A stretch of DNA of 45,978 bases from an uncultured Prevotellaceae bacterium (GCA_947176535.1 CAMWQU010000018.1:1-45978), one strand, 5' to 3'. Numbered from the stretch's first letter, positions 24,490 through 34,164 are shown. The notes: generated by a model from the sequence alone, not told the origin. Made by a program: numbers and translations.

Positions 24490-25209
24490 TTACTCCAGTG
24501 TACCGGCCTCGGCTGCCTTAATCATGGCCTCGCTGGCATAGAGATAAACCTCCACGCGACGGCTGGCGTTCACATCCTCCTTGCCGTTGGCACCGTAGAT
24601 GAGGTAGTTGGGGTCTTCACCGTAACCTTTCACGTCCTTAATCTGGCTGTTGCTTACGCCACATTTGCCGGTCAGGTAGTTAGAAACGCTCTGGGCACGC
24701 TTCTGGCTCAGGGCGAGGTTGGTGGCGTCAGAACCGTCGGAGCTTGCGAAACCGCAGATGGCAACGTCACAATCGGTGTACACGTTCAGCACGTTGGTTG
24801 CGAACTTCTTCAGTGAAGTCTGTGCGGCAGCCTTCAAATCGCTGCTACCTACAGCAAACAGAATGCCATTGTCGAACGTAACCTTCACGGCATCCAGACC
24901 GTTGGAGTCGGTGGTCTTCTCCACCTGTGCGGCCTCCAGTGCCTTGGCAGCGGCGGCAGCCTTGTCCATCTTGCGACCGATCAGTGTGCCGGTGGTGGCA
25001 CCGACAGCCGTACCTACGGCGGCACCGATGATGGTACCCTTCTTGGTGTTACCCGTCAGGTGACCAACCAATGCTCCGATACCCGTACCGGCAGCACCGC
25101 CGGCTGCCGTACCAATCAAAGCTCCCTTACCGGTGTTACTCATGCCTCCGCAGGCTGACAGGACGAGAGCCACGCTCATTGCGCCTGCCCAAATTTTTAA
25201 CCCTTTCAT
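24490..25209 (-). CDS. OmpA-family lipoprotein with glycine zipper
   Basis: 239-aa protein. The lipobox is LSAC with lipidated Cys20. Residues about 28-85 are a glycine-zipper region (GALIGTAAGGAAGTGIGALVG and similar), which may insert in or contact a membrane. The C-terminal half is an OmpA-like peptidoglycan-binding domain with GFASSDGSDATNLALSQKRAQSVSNYL and the RRVEVYL end. It anchors the outer membrane to the cell wall, similar in layout to YiaD/Pal-type proteins. It heads the ompA-mtgA-amidase-plug run; a -7 box is found upstream at 25271-25278. Confidence 0.9.
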   Translation of the reverse strand: MKGLKIWAGAMSVALVLSACGGMSNTGKGALIGTAAGGAAGTGIGALVGHLTGNTKKGTIIGAAVGTAVGATTGTLIGRKMDKAAAAAKALEAAQVEKTTDSNGLDAVKVTFDNGILFAVGSSDLKAAAQTSLKKFATNVLNVYTDCDVAICGFASSDGSDATNLALSQKRAQSVSNYLTGKCGVSNSQIKDVKGYGEDPNYLIYGANGKEDVNASRRVEVYLYASEAMIKAAEAGTLE

Positions 25210-25270
25210 AGCTTTTCTTATTTTTTCAGTTTTAAGTTAATAAAATAAATGTATGGTATGAAATAGGTTG

Positions 25271-25278
25271 CAAAGTTA
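25271..25278 (-). promoter_or_regulatory. Candidate -7 box upstream of the OmpA-like gene
   Basis: TAACTTTG on the minus strand, 61 bp before the ATG, fits TAnnTTTG. No TTG at the ideal spacing, so only the -7 part is supported. The rest of 25210-25474 is AT-rich and holds the gdhA promoter; I see nothing else in it. Confidence 0.5.
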
Positions 25279-25400
25279 CGACATTTTTTTGACACGGGCG
25301 ATATATTGGTGTTAAATTATAAGAAAGGCCCCGTTTTTCCGGCTTTTCGTATCGGAATCTCGTAATTTGGGGTGATGCTGATATATTTCTGTAAGATTAT

Positions 25401-25431
25401 TTGGCTATTCTTCGAAAAAGTGTTACTTTTG
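25401..25431 (+). promoter_or_regulatory. Promoter of gdhA
   Basis: TTG at 25401-25403, a 20-bp spacer and TACTTTTG at 25424-25431 give the full Bacteroidetes form. It lies 43 bp before the gdhA ATG. Confidence 0.75.
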
Positions 25432-25474
25432 TGAATGAAAAGGTAAAAGATTGTAATTTTAATTGATTGCTATT

Positions 25475-26815
25475 ATGAACGCAGCAAAAGTTCTTGACGA
25501 CTTGAAACGTCGTTTCCCCAATGAGCCTGAATATCACCAGGCCGTGGAAGAGGTATTGAGCACCATCGAAGAAGAGTACAACAAGCATCCGGAATTTGAG
25601 AAAGTGAATCTCATCGAGCGTCTGTGTATTCCCGACCGTGTGTATCAGTTCCGTGTCACATGGATGGACGATAAGGGTCAGATACAGACCAACATGGGTT
25701 ACCGCATCCAGCACAACAATGCCATCGGCCCTTACAAGGGCGGCATTCGTTTCCACTCTTCGGTAAACCTCGGCATCCTCAAGTTCCTTGCTTTCGAGCA
25801 GACGTTCAAAAACTCACTGACAACGCTGCCCATGGGCGGCGGCAAGGGCGGAAGCGATTTTTCTCCTCGTGGCAAGTCGAATGCCGAGGTCATGCGCTTC
25901 TGTCAGTCCTTCATGCTGGAACTGTCGCGCCACATCGGCCCGGACACGGATGTGCCTGCCGGCGACATCGGCGTGGGCGGTCGTGAGGTCGGCTACATGT
26001 TCGGCATGTACAAGAAGCTGACGCGCGAATTTTCGGGCGTGCTTACGGGTAAGGGACTGGAATTTGGCGGCAGCCTGATTCGCCCCGAGGCCACGGGTTA
26101 CGGTACGGTCTATTTCCTCCGTGCCATGTTGCAGACCAAGGGCGAGACCATAGAGGGCAAGAAAGTGCTGATTTCCGGTTCCGGAAACGTGGCCCAGTAT
26201 GCCGCCGAGAAGGTATTGCAGTTGGGTGGCAAGGTGATGACGATGTCCGATTCCGACGGTTACATCTACGACCCCGACGGCATCGACCGCGAGAAACTCG
26301 ATTACATCATGGAGTTGAAGAATCTCTATCGCGGCCGCATCCGCGAATATGCCGAGGAATATCCTTCGGCCAAGTACGTGGGTGACGGTGCGAAACCTTG
26401 GTTCGAGAAGGCCGACATCGCTCTCCCCTGCGCCACGCAGAACGAACTCAACGAGGAGGCTGCCAAGGCACTCGTTGCCAATGGAGTGATAGCCGTGGCC
26501 GAGGGTGCCAACATGCCTTCCACGCCCGGTGCCATCCGTGTATTCCAGGAGGCGAAGGTACTTTACTCTCCGGGCAAGGCCAGCAATGCCGGCGGCGTAT
26601 CGGTATCGGGTCTGGAGATGAGTCAGAACTCGGAGCGTCTCAGTTGGTCGGCCGAGGAGGTAGACCAAAAACTGCTCTGGATTATGGAGAACATCCATGA
26701 GAATTGCGTGAAGTATGGAACCGAGGCCGACGGATATGTCAATTACGTGAAAGGCGCCAACATCGCCGGCTTCATGAAGGTGGCCAAAGCTATGATGGCG
26801 CAGGGCGTCGTATAG
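25475..26815 (+). CDS. gdhA: NADP-type glutamate dehydrogenase
   Basis: 446-aa hexameric-type GDH, which interconverts 2-oxoglutarate plus ammonium and glutamate in the cytoplasm. The N-terminal half has the substrate motif PYKGGIRFH (about residue 88) and MGGGKGGSDFSPRGKS with the catalytic lysine; the C-terminal half is the Rossmann domain with SGSGNVAQYAAEKV. The length and N-terminus (LDDLKRRFPNEPEYHQAVEEV) match the short enterobacterial/Bacteroides GdhA. NADP use is inferred from family similarity. ATG 25475 follows a complete promoter. The gene is monocistronic, converging with the 27068-30049 gene over a repeat element. Confidence 0.96.
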   Translation: MNAAKVLDDLKRRFPNEPEYHQAVEEVLSTIEEEYNKHPEFEKVNLIERLCIPDRVYQFRVTWMDDKGQIQTNMGYRIQHNNAIGPYKGGIRFHSSVNLGILKFLAFEQTFKNSLTTLPMGGGKGGSDFSPRGKSNAEVMRFCQSFMLELSRHIGPDTDVPAGDIGVGGREVGYMFGMYKKLTREFSGVLTGKGLEFGGSLIRPEATGYGTVYFLRAMLQTKGETIEGKKVLISGSGNVAQYAAEKVLQLGGKVMTMSDSDGYIYDPDGIDREKLDYIMELKNLYRGRIREYAEEYPSAKYVGDGAKPWFEKADIALPCATQNELNEEAAKALVANGVIAVAEGANMPSTPGAIRVFQEAKVLYSPGKASNAGGVSVSGLEMSQNSERLSWSAEEVDQKLLWIMENIHENCVKYGTEADGYVNYVKGANIAGFMKVAKAMMAQGVV

Positions 26816-26908
26816 CGGCAATAGTTAAGGTACTTTATAATGTGTGTGAGGGCGTGGGCGCATAACAGCGGCTTCGCTCTCTTTTTTGTCCGCGCTCTTC
26901 TTATATAA

Positions 26909-27032
26909 GTATGTGCACGTGCGTGTACGCACGCCCATGCGCGGGTGTATAGGAGGACGTCGCTCCGTCCATAGCGGGACGGGCGTTTGTCCATAGCGGA
27001 ACCGAGGCTCGTCCATAGCAGGACGGGATGCG
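26909..27032. repeat. Intergenic repeat element, copy B (22-bp units plus alternating tract)
   Basis: Three tandem 22-bp units start at 26967, 26989 and 27011 (cores gtccatagcgggac, gtccatagcggaac, gtccatagcaggac). They follow ataggaggacg (26949-26959) and, upstream from about 26909, an alternating tract (tatgtgcacgtgcgtgtacg, then cacgcccatgcgcg). This is the same order as copy A (16411-16545, read on its minus strand). It lies between the convergent gdhA and PPDK-N genes; the whole gap 26816-27067 has no gene. In no frame is there a credible protein: the open frames through it are low-complexity Arg/His-rich. Confidence 0.75.
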
Positions 27033-27067
27033 GTCGTCCGGGCGACCCTGCGGCGGGGAGGGTGGAG

Positions 27068-30049
27068 TTACGGCATGACGATGCCTTCCTTCTTCATGCC
27101 GTCTATTTTTATGACGAGGGGGCGGGGGAAGCGTACATGCCGCACGTGCTCCGTCTCGTGCAGTGCCGGCATCCGGTTGAGGATGTCCTGCCGGTAGACC
27201 CCGTCCTGCAGAAAATCGTTCACGGTGAAGTACCCCACTCCGAAGGAGGTGAGGTTTTGGAAGAAATGGGTACCCTGACTGGGTTCGACACGGTAGTTCT
27301 GCAGTCCGGCCTCCACGATGACCTTGGCCGCAGAGATGGCCGGCCACTTGACGGGTACGCCCAGCCAAGGGTCGCTGGAGCCCCAACGGCCGGGACCGAC
27401 GAGGACGTAGTTGCGCCCCTCGTCGAGGAAAGTGCGGTTGATGCGTTCTATCTCCTCGGCTATGGCCGGATTGTTGCTTGCGGAGTATGCGGTTTCTCCC
27501 GTCTCGGGGTGCTGTGTCTTGACGTAGACGATGTCCTGCACGTCGGAAAGGATGCCGTGGCCGATGGCGTTGTGCGAACGGATGAGCGTCTTCTCGTCGG
27601 GTATCTTGCGCAGGTCTTCGTCGAGCTGCATCTTGTTGTCCACCATCGGGCGAATCTGCAGGAGGTAGAACTCTCCGGTGCGGTCGGGATGCAACTTGAC
27701 GGCCAGTTCTATCTCCACGGCGCGGCGCATCTCCTGCTGTCCGTATTTCATGGATAGACTGAGCAGTTCGGGCAGCGGGAACACACCGTGCTGGAGCACG
27801 CCGCAGAGGGTGATGACCTTGCGGCCGCCGTCGTAGATGCCGTCGCGGATGACTTGGTCGTAGGGATCGAAGGTGCTGGCCAGAAACTGCAGGGCACCGT
27901 CCTTGTCGGCCTCCCGGACGCTCAGTTTCAACAGATTGAAACCATCATCTACGCTGATTTCCGACAGTGTGTTCTTGAGGTCGAGGGCATAGAAGCGGGT
28001 TTGTGTCTCGCGGAGTGCCATTTCCATCTCGCTCGTCTGGAGCACCTTGTCGGGATGGGCCGGACAGACACGCAGATTCAGTCCGCCGTCCACGATGTAC
28101 TTGCCCAGTCCGAGGGCCAGATTGACCACGCCTTCCTCGGCCTGCTCGTCGCCAATGGGGTAGTAGTTCACGGAGCGCGCCACTCCCGATATGTGGGGAT
28201 AGAAGCGGTCGCCGTAGCGCGTGCCGACAACCTCCTGCAGGATGACGGCCATCTTCTCTTGGTCGATGACGTTACTGGTGGCGGTCATGTAGTCCTTGGA
28301 GGCCCGGTAGAATACGGAGGCATAGACGCCCTTGATGGCCGACACCAGCATCTGGAGCCGGGCGGCGCGGTCGGGGCAGTCGGGAATCATGTAGGTGCTG
28401 TATATGCCGGCGAAGGGCTGGTAATGGCTGTCCTCGAGCAGGGACGACGAACGTATGGCGATAGGCTCCTGCACCACGTCGATGAGGGCTTTGAGGTCTT
28501 CTTTCAGACGGTCGGGAAGTTTGGCCGCGAGGAAATGGCGCAGCACTTCCTCGTCACTGGTGTCGCTCAGCGCGACGGGGTAGAGCTCGTTGCGTTCCAT
28601 GAACTCGTCGAAGACGTCGGTACACAGCACCACCGTCTTGGGTATCATCACACGGGCGTTGGGGAACCGGTTGAGGTCGGGGTGCCGTTTGATGATGTGG
28701 TCGATGAAGGCTATGCCGCGCCCCTTGCCGCCCAACGAACCGTCGCCGATGCGTTGAAAGTTGGAGTAGCGGTCGAAGCGGTCGCGGTGGAAGACGGCCA
28801 CCACACCCTGGTTCTTCATCTTGCGGTACTTGACGATGGCGTCGAAGATGATTTGCCGGTGAGCGTCGAGGTCGGGATTGGTGTCCCACTTGATGCGCTT
28901 CAGAAATTCGGCGATGGGGAACAGGGCACGTGAGCCGAGCCAGCGCGATACGTTGTTGTGCGAGATGTGGTAGAGCAGCGAATCGGCGGGCACGGTGAAT
29001 ATGTTGTCCTGCAGGTCTTTCAGGTTGCGCACGCGGACTACCTCGTGCATCGTCTTCGGGTCGCGGAAGATGAAGTCGCCGAAACCGAAATTGTGCGAAA
29101 CGAGGTGACGGAGGTCTACGCCCAGTTTCTTGGAGTTTTTGTCGATGAACGCGGCTCCGTAGTTGCGGGCTTCCTGAGCAATGTTCGGCTCCGACGATTC
29201 CATGATGAAAGGCAGGAACTTGTCCTCCCGGCGCACGGCGGCCAGGAGGTCGAGACCCGCGCGTTCGTCTTTCACCTTGTTGCGGGGGAAGCGGCAGTCG
29301 CTGATGATGCCGAGCATGTTGTCCTTGTGCTCGGTATACAGCCCCCAGGCCTCCTCGTAGGTTCGTGCCAGTACAATCTTTGGCCGGCCGCGCATGCGCA
29401 GCGTCTCCAATTGCGAGTTCAGGGCCTCGGTGGCAAAGTCGAGACTCTGTTGCAGGATAAACTTGTAGAGGTTGGGGAGGATGGAGGAGTAGAACCGGAT
29501 GTTGTCCTCGACGAGCATAATCATCTGTACACCGGCCTCGGTGTCGTGACGCAGGTTCATTTTGTCCTCTATCAGTTTGATGATGGACAGCAACAGTTCG
29601 GTGTTGCCCAGCCAGCAGAAGACGTACTCGAAGATGGAGAGGTCTTCGTGCTCCATACGTTTCGTGATGCCGTGCGAGAACGGGGTCAGCACGACAATGG
29701 GCACCTTGGGATTCTTCTCCTTGATGCTGCGGGCAATGCAGAAGACGTCGTTGTTGTCCGTTCCGGGCATACAGATGACTAACTCAAAACTGGTGCGTCG
29801 CAGTTCGCGCTCGGCTTCGTCCTTCGAAGCTACCTGAACGAAGCGCGGCGGATAGCGCAGTCCGAGTTTCGAGTATTCGTCGAAAATCTTTTCGTCCACG
29901 CGGCCGTCGTCCTCCAGCATGAAAGCGTCGTAGGGGTTGGCAACGAGTAGGACATTGAAGATGCGGCGGCGCATCAGGTTGATGAACTGCGTGTCATGCA
30001 GGTCTAAGGGATATTCGTCCGTGAGCGTATTATTTTGTGCTGTTTCCAT
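27068..30049 (-). CDS. Double-receiver protein with PPDK N-terminal (PEP/pyruvate-binding) domain
   Basis: 993-aa protein. Residues about 31-165 and 175-325 look like two response-regulator receiver folds. The first lacks the acceptor Asp (VICMPGTDNN in the expected position), the second keeps an acid pair (LVEDN at 179-183), a candidate acceptor in IISDCRFPR and a lysine in FIDKNSKK. From about residue 430 it has the ATP-grasp PPDK_N domain: LGGKGRGIAFID, IRSSSLLEDSHYQPFAG and LQIRPMV. The swivelling phosphohistidine and PEP TIM-barrel domains of PPDK/PEP synthase are absent. Thus it probably moves a phosphoryl group from ATP to an unknown acceptor or acts as a sensor. It is the last gene of the proS operon direction. 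Function uncertain. Confidence 0.85.
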   Translation of the reverse strand: METAQNNTLTDEYPLDLHDTQFINLMRRRIFNVLLVANPYDAFMLEDDGRVDEKIFDEYSKLGLRYPPRFVQVASKDEAERELRRTSFELVICMPGTDNNDVFCIARSIKEKNPKVPIVVLTPFSHGITKRMEHEDLSIFEYVFCWLGNTELLLSIIKLIEDKMNLRHDTEAGVQMIMLVEDNIRFYSSILPNLYKFILQQSLDFATEALNSQLETLRMRGRPKIVLARTYEEAWGLYTEHKDNMLGIISDCRFPRNKVKDERAGLDLLAAVRREDKFLPFIMESSEPNIAQEARNYGAAFIDKNSKKLGVDLRHLVSHNFGFGDFIFRDPKTMHEVVRVRNLKDLQDNIFTVPADSLLYHISHNNVSRWLGSRALFPIAEFLKRIKWDTNPDLDAHRQIIFDAIVKYRKMKNQGVVAVFHRDRFDRYSNFQRIGDGSLGGKGRGIAFIDHIIKRHPDLNRFPNARVMIPKTVVLCTDVFDEFMERNELYPVALSDTSDEEVLRHFLAAKLPDRLKEDLKALIDVVQEPIAIRSSSLLEDSHYQPFAGIYSTYMIPDCPDRAARLQMLVSAIKGVYASVFYRASKDYMTATSNVIDQEKMAVILQEVVGTRYGDRFYPHISGVARSVNYYPIGDEQAEEGVVNLALGLGKYIVDGGLNLRVCPAHPDKVLQTSEMEMALRETQTRFYALDLKNTLSEISVDDGFNLLKLSVREADKDGALQFLASTFDPYDQVIRDGIYDGGRKVITLCGVLQHGVFPLPELLSLSMKYGQQEMRRAVEIELAVKLHPDRTGEFYLLQIRPMVDNKMQLDEDLRKIPDEKTLIRSHNAIGHGILSDVQDIVYVKTQHPETGETAYSASNNPAIAEEIERINRTFLDEGRNYVLVGPGRWGSSDPWLGVPVKWPAISAAKVIVEAGLQNYRVEPSQGTHFFQNLTSFGVGYFTVNDFLQDGVYRQDILNRMPALHETEHVRHVRFPRPLVIKIDGMKKEGIVMP

Positions 30050-30080
30050 AAGAGTCGATGTGCGGTTAGTAATGAGAGGT

Positions 30081-31376
30081 TCATTTCAGGTCTCTGCGGA
30101 TGAGGCCCGATACGGCGAACGTGACGAGGGTGCAGAGGCATACGGAAATGAAGAAGTAGCGGAACCCTATCTGGTCGGCCAGCCATCCCGCAATCATGCC
30201 GGGAAGCATCATGCCCAGTGCCTGGAGGGCCGTGCAGAGGGCGAACACGGATGTGGACTTCTCACCCCGGGCAAAGTAGACCAAAAAGAGCATGTAGGCC
30301 GTGAAGCCGAATCCGTAGCCCAACTGTTCGATGAATACGCAGGCGTTGATAATCCACAGGTTTTCGGGTTGGGCATAAGACAGATAGACATATACCACGT
30401 CGGGCACCGATATGGCCAGTACCATGGGCCAGAGCCAGCGGCGGAGTCCCTGACGGGAGACTACCCATCCTCCGACAATGCCTCCCAACAGCAGACCGAT
30501 GAGGCCCAAGGTGCCGTAGGCGAAGCCCACAGCGGAGGTGCCCAGTCCCAGTCCGCCTTCTTCCGCAGTCCGAAGCATAAAGGGTTGCGCCATCTTAGCG
30601 AGTTGGGCTTCGGGCAGGCGGAACAGCAACATAAATAGTAGGGCGGCCCAGATGTGCGGTTTCGAGAAGAAAGCGCGCAGCGTGTCGGCAACAGGGTAAA
30701 TGAACGTCGGAAGCCAGAAGGGATAATCTTCTTGGCGTGTGTTGTCTTCGTTAAGGCTGTCGCTTTCGGTGAGGGTGGGGACATTGTGTTCTGCTTTCTC
30801 CACTTTCGGGAGGCTCAATTTATGCCAGCTGGCAAGTCCCGTCATCAGGGCTGCCAACAGCAGCAGGGTGATGCTCCATGCCACGGAGATGGAATAGTGT
30901 TCCTCAAGCCAGCCGGCCGCCATGACCAGAAGCCCCTGACAGAAGATGCTGCCGATGCGGTAGAACGTACTGCGGATGCCTACATATAGGGCCTGCTCTT
31001 CCTGATTGAGCGAGAGAATGTAGAATCCGTCGGCGGCAATGTCATGGGTGGCCGAACTGAAGGCCATAAGCCAAAAGAAAGCTAATGACAGACGCAACCA
31101 CAGGGCGGTAGGCAATGTCAGGGCCACGCCGGCGAGGGCTGCGCCGATGAGCAGTTGCATGGAGAGTATCCACCACCGCTTGGTACGGAATCTGTCAATG
31201 AACGGGCTCCATACCGGTTTGATGACCCACGGGAGATACAGCCAACTGGTGTAGAACGCCAGCTCGGTGTTTGTAAGTCCTAACTTGGTGTACATGAGTA
31301 CGCTGAGCGTCATGACTGCGGTGTAGGGCAGTGCCTCGGCGAAATAGAGGGTCGGAATCCATGTGTAGGGTTTCAT
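30081..31376 (-). CDS. MFS transporter (AmpG-like), copy 1
   Basis: 431-aa protein with about 12 membrane spans. The N-terminus (WIPTLYFAEALPYTAVMTLSVLMYTKLGL) and LYLPWVIKPVWSPFID are close to the AmpG/SLC33-like part of the MFS, proteins which bring muropeptides (GlcNAc-anhydroMurNAc peptides) or acyl-CoA-type substrates across the membrane. The pair with the next gene (10 bp apart) suggests a duplicated transporter; they differ enough that the substrates may not be the same. A muropeptide role would fit a cell that remodels its wall with MtgA and amidases, but this is inference. Confidence 0.8.
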   Translation of the reverse strand: MKPYTWIPTLYFAEALPYTAVMTLSVLMYTKLGLTNTELAFYTSWLYLPWVIKPVWSPFIDRFRTKRWWILSMQLLIGAALAGVALTLPTALWLRLSLAFFWLMAFSSATHDIAADGFYILSLNQEEQALYVGIRSTFYRIGSIFCQGLLVMAAGWLEEHYSISVAWSITLLLLAALMTGLASWHKLSLPKVEKAEHNVPTLTESDSLNEDNTRQEDYPFWLPTFIYPVADTLRAFFSKPHIWAALLFMLLFRLPEAQLAKMAQPFMLRTAEEGGLGLGTSAVGFAYGTLGLIGLLLGGIVGGWVVSRQGLRRWLWPMVLAISVPDVVYVYLSYAQPENLWIINACVFIEQLGYGFGFTAYMLFLVYFARGEKSTSVFALCTALQALGMMLPGMIAGWLADQIGFRYFFISVCLCTLVTFAVSGLIRRDLK

Positions 31377-31385
31377 GCGTAGTGC

Positions 31386-32648
31386 TTATTTCATGGTGAA
31401 TGGATGGGATTTTACCATGCGGTAGATATATAGCCACGCCACGGGGGCGGTGAGTGTGTCGATGAGAAAGAACAGTCGGAAGCCCGTTTTCGTAACTAAC
31501 CATCCGGAGAGAATCATGGCGGGAAGCATGACGGTGGCCACAAGGGGGATGTACAGGTAGTTGATGGTGTTGCGGTAACGCTCGCCACTGATGTACCGTA
31601 CAAAGCGTGTTGTGATGTTCAGTCCGAAGCCGAACAGGAACTGGGCCTGGAATGTGGCGATGGAAAGACTGGTTAGGGAAGTGGGCGGGTCGTAAGTCAT
31701 TATCAGGTAAATCAAGGGCGAGAGCCCCAGAGGTATGGCCAGCCACCAAAAGATGCGTTGCAGGCTGACCCACAACAGCAACCGACGGCCCAGCAGCAGA
31801 CCGATGGAAAAGGCGATGACGCCGATGGTGCCCTGTGCGAATCCTATTTCCTGTATGGTGCAGCCCAGTCCGCCGTCTGCCTTGGGCAGATAGAGGAAAA
31901 GCACACGGCTGTAGAACATGAGGCTCTGAGGGAGCAGCAGCAGGGCGAGGCCTGCCACGCTGTGCCGCCAGTAGGGTTTGTGACGGATGCGGTCGATAAC
32001 GCGCACTTCGGCCCGCATGGCATCAAGAGCGGAACCGTGAAGGTGCGGGGCGGCGACATCGGGGCGGCGAAGCGTGAACAAATGGTAGAGGGCGAACAAA
32101 AGGAATATGCCGGCCACCAGATAGCAGCCTTCGTTCCACGAGCGGGGAATGCGCCGGTAAATGACCTGCAGGGCACCTACGAAGATGATGAGTATGCCGT
32201 AAGTTAGAATCACGGCCACTTGGGAGAAGAATATCTTCGCTCCGTTGTAATAGCGTTGTTCGTGGGAGCGGAGCATACGTTCGTAGTACATCCGCGCCGC
32301 CAGTTCATGCCAGGCCGTGAAGAAGGAAAGGATGAACAGCGTGAGAAAAATGGATGTCTCGCGATGCGTATATCGCGGGAATGCGAACGCCAGAGCCATG
32401 AGTACAGCTACGATAATCAGTTCGAGCCATTGCAACTGACGGCGGAAATATCCCAACCGCCGGATGTAGGGGCGCATGAAAGACTTTAGCACCCAGGGCA
32501 AAAAGAGAAGCCCACAATAGCACGTGGCCATTGCGGGCTTGGTATCGGTCTGCAGAAACATGAGCACGGCTACATAAGTAATGATGCCGGCCGGTATCTC
32601 CTCGGCGGCGAAAAGGCTGGGAACCCATTGCCAAGGAGACTTCTGCAT
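31386..32648 (-). CDS. MFS transporter (AmpG-like), copy 2
   Basis: 420-aa MFS protein with about 12 spans. I use ATG 32648 (MQKSPWQWVPSLFAAEEIPAG), one base after the proS stop codon, instead of a TTG further upstream inside proS. The N-terminal pattern WVPSLFAAEEIPAG and LLFLPWVLKSFMRPYIR is the same layout as copy 1 (WIPTLYFAEALPY and LYLPWVIKPVWSPF), so the two are tandem paralogues. Translation from the 1-bp junction suggests coupling to proS. Substrate unknown. Confidence 0.8.
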   Translation of the reverse strand: MQKSPWQWVPSLFAAEEIPAGIITYVAVLMFLQTDTKPAMATCYCGLLFLPWVLKSFMRPYIRRLGYFRRQLQWLELIIVAVLMALAFAFPRYTHRETSIFLTLFILSFFTAWHELAARMYYERMLRSHEQRYYNGAKIFFSQVAVILTYGILIIFVGALQVIYRRIPRSWNEGCYLVAGIFLLFALYHLFTLRRPDVAAPHLHGSALDAMRAEVRVIDRIRHKPYWRHSVAGLALLLLPQSLMFYSRVLFLYLPKADGGLGCTIQEIGFAQGTIGVIAFSIGLLLGRRLLLWVSLQRIFWWLAIPLGLSPLIYLIMTYDPPTSLTSLSIATFQAQFLFGFGLNITTRFVRYISGERYRNTINYLYIPLVATVMLPAMILSGWLVTKTGFRLFFLIDTLTAPVAWLYIYRMVKSHPFTMK

Positions 32649-32649
32649 A

Positions 32650-34131
32650 TCAGTATGACCTTGCAATCAAAACTCTTGCCACGGCAGGTTTACCGCTGAC
32701 CATGTCCGTGCCGGGTGTCTGCTCGAAGCCGAAAGGCACGCAGCGGATAGTGGCCTGAGTGTCTTCCTTGATTTTAGCCTCGGTTTCGGCTGTACCATCC
32801 CAGTGGCAGAGGAAGAAGCCGCCGTTCTTGACGCGAGCCTTAAAGTCATCGTAATTGTCACACTCGTAGATGCGGGCATCGCGGTAAGCCTTGGCTTTCT
32901 GGTAGATGTTCTGCTGGATGTCGTCGAGCAAGGTGCGGACATAGTCGGCAATGCCTTCCAGTTGGCGCGTCTCTTTTTCCAACGTATCGCGGCGCATAAC
33001 CTCCACGGTGCCGTTCTCCAGATCGCGTGCTCCCAGTACGAGACGCACGGGCACACCTTTCAACTCGTAGTCGGCAAACTTGAAGCCCGGACGGCGGTTG
33101 TCGGCATTGTCGTACTTCACACTGATGCCCATGCCGCGAAGCTGCTCCACGATGGGATTCACGGCCGCGTTTACTTTCTGCAACTGTTCGTCGTTCTTAT
33201 AGATGGGCACGATGACAACCTGCGTGGGAGCCAGTCGCGGAGGCAAAACGAGACCGTTGTCGTCGCTGTGCGTCATGATGAGCGCACCCATCAGACGGGT
33301 TGATACACCCCATGAAGTAGCCCATGCGTACTGCGGTTGGTTCTGTTCGTCGGTGAATGTCACGTTGAACGCCTTTCCGAAGTTCTGACCTAAGAAGTGA
33401 CTGGTGCCGGACTGCAGAGCCTTGCCGTCCTGCATCATGGCCTCGATGGTGTACGTGTCGAGTGCGCCGGCAAAGCGTTCGGTTTCGCTCTTCACGCCCT
33501 GAACAACGGGCACGGCCATTACCTGCTCGGCAAAGTCGGCATACACTTTCAGCATCATCTTGGCTCTGTCTTCCGCCTCCTCGCGGGTGGCGTGGGCCGT
33601 GTGCCCTTCCTGCCACAGAAATTCACTGGTACGCAGGAACAGACGTGTGCGCATCTCCCAGCGCATCACATTGCACCACTGATTCACAACCAGAGGCAGG
33701 TCACGATACGAATGAATCCAGTTCTTGAATGTGTTCCAGATGATGGTCTCCGAAGTGGGACGAATGATGAGTTCCTCCTCCAGTTTGGCGGCGGGGTCTA
33801 CGACCACACCGTCGTGTGTCTCGTTGGTTTTCAGTCGGTAGTGCGTCACCACGGCACACTCTTTGGCGAAGCCCTCCACGTGCTCGGCTTCGCGGCTGAG
33901 GAACGATTTGGGGATGAGCAGGGGGAAGTAAGCATTCTGCACGCCCGTCTCTTTGAAGCGGTCGTCAAGCAGGCGCTGCATCTTCTCCCAGATGGCATAG
34001 CCATAAGGTTTGATGACCATACAGCCGCGCACGTCCGATTGCTCGGCCAGATCGGCTTTCACTACGAGTTCGTTATACCATCGTGAATAGTCCTCACTCC
34101 GTTTAGTGAGAAAATCGAGTTCTTTTGCCAT
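32650..34131 (-). CDS. proS: Prolyl-tRNA synthetase (archaeal/eukaryotic-type)
   Basis: 493-aa class II synthetase charging tRNA-Pro. The start is ATG 34131 ([23 protein letters not shown]), chosen over an upstream in-frame codon because the family's N-terminus begins there. Class II motifs are visible: [29 protein letters not shown], then [21 protein letters not shown], and further on [15 protein letters not shown]. The anticodon-binding domain and a C-terminal extra domain with a Cys/His-poor zinc-like fold follow (ending [10 protein letters not shown]). This length and end are those of the ProS type 3 used in Bacteroidetes. It is the first gene after a complete promoter, and the downstream MFS gene begins 1 bp later. 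Confidence 0.96.
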   Translation of the reverse strand: MAKELDFLTKRSEDYSRWYNELVVKADLAEQSDVRGCMVIKPYGYAIWEKMQRLLDDRFKETGVQNAYFPLLIPKSFLSREAEHVEGFAKECAVVTHYRLKTNETHDGVVVDPAAKLEEELIIRPTSETIIWNTFKNWIHSYRDLPLVVNQWCNVMRWEMRTRLFLRTSEFLWQEGHTAHATREEAEDRAKMMLKVYADFAEQVMAVPVVQGVKSETERFAGALDTYTIEAMMQDGKALQSGTSHFLGQNFGKAFNVTFTDEQNQPQYAWATSWGVSTRLMGALIMTHSDDNGLVLPPRLAPTQVVIVPIYKNDEQLQKVNAAVNPIVEQLRGMGISVKYDNADNRRPGFKFADYELKGVPVRLVLGARDLENGTVEVMRRDTLEKETRQLEGIADYVRTLLDDIQQNIYQKAKAYRDARIYECDNYDDFKARVKNGGFFLCHWDGTAETEAKIKEDTQATIRCVPFGFEQTPGTDMVSGKPAVARVLIARSY

Positions 34132-34164
34132 AGATATATAAATGTCGTTTATTAAATTTGCGTG

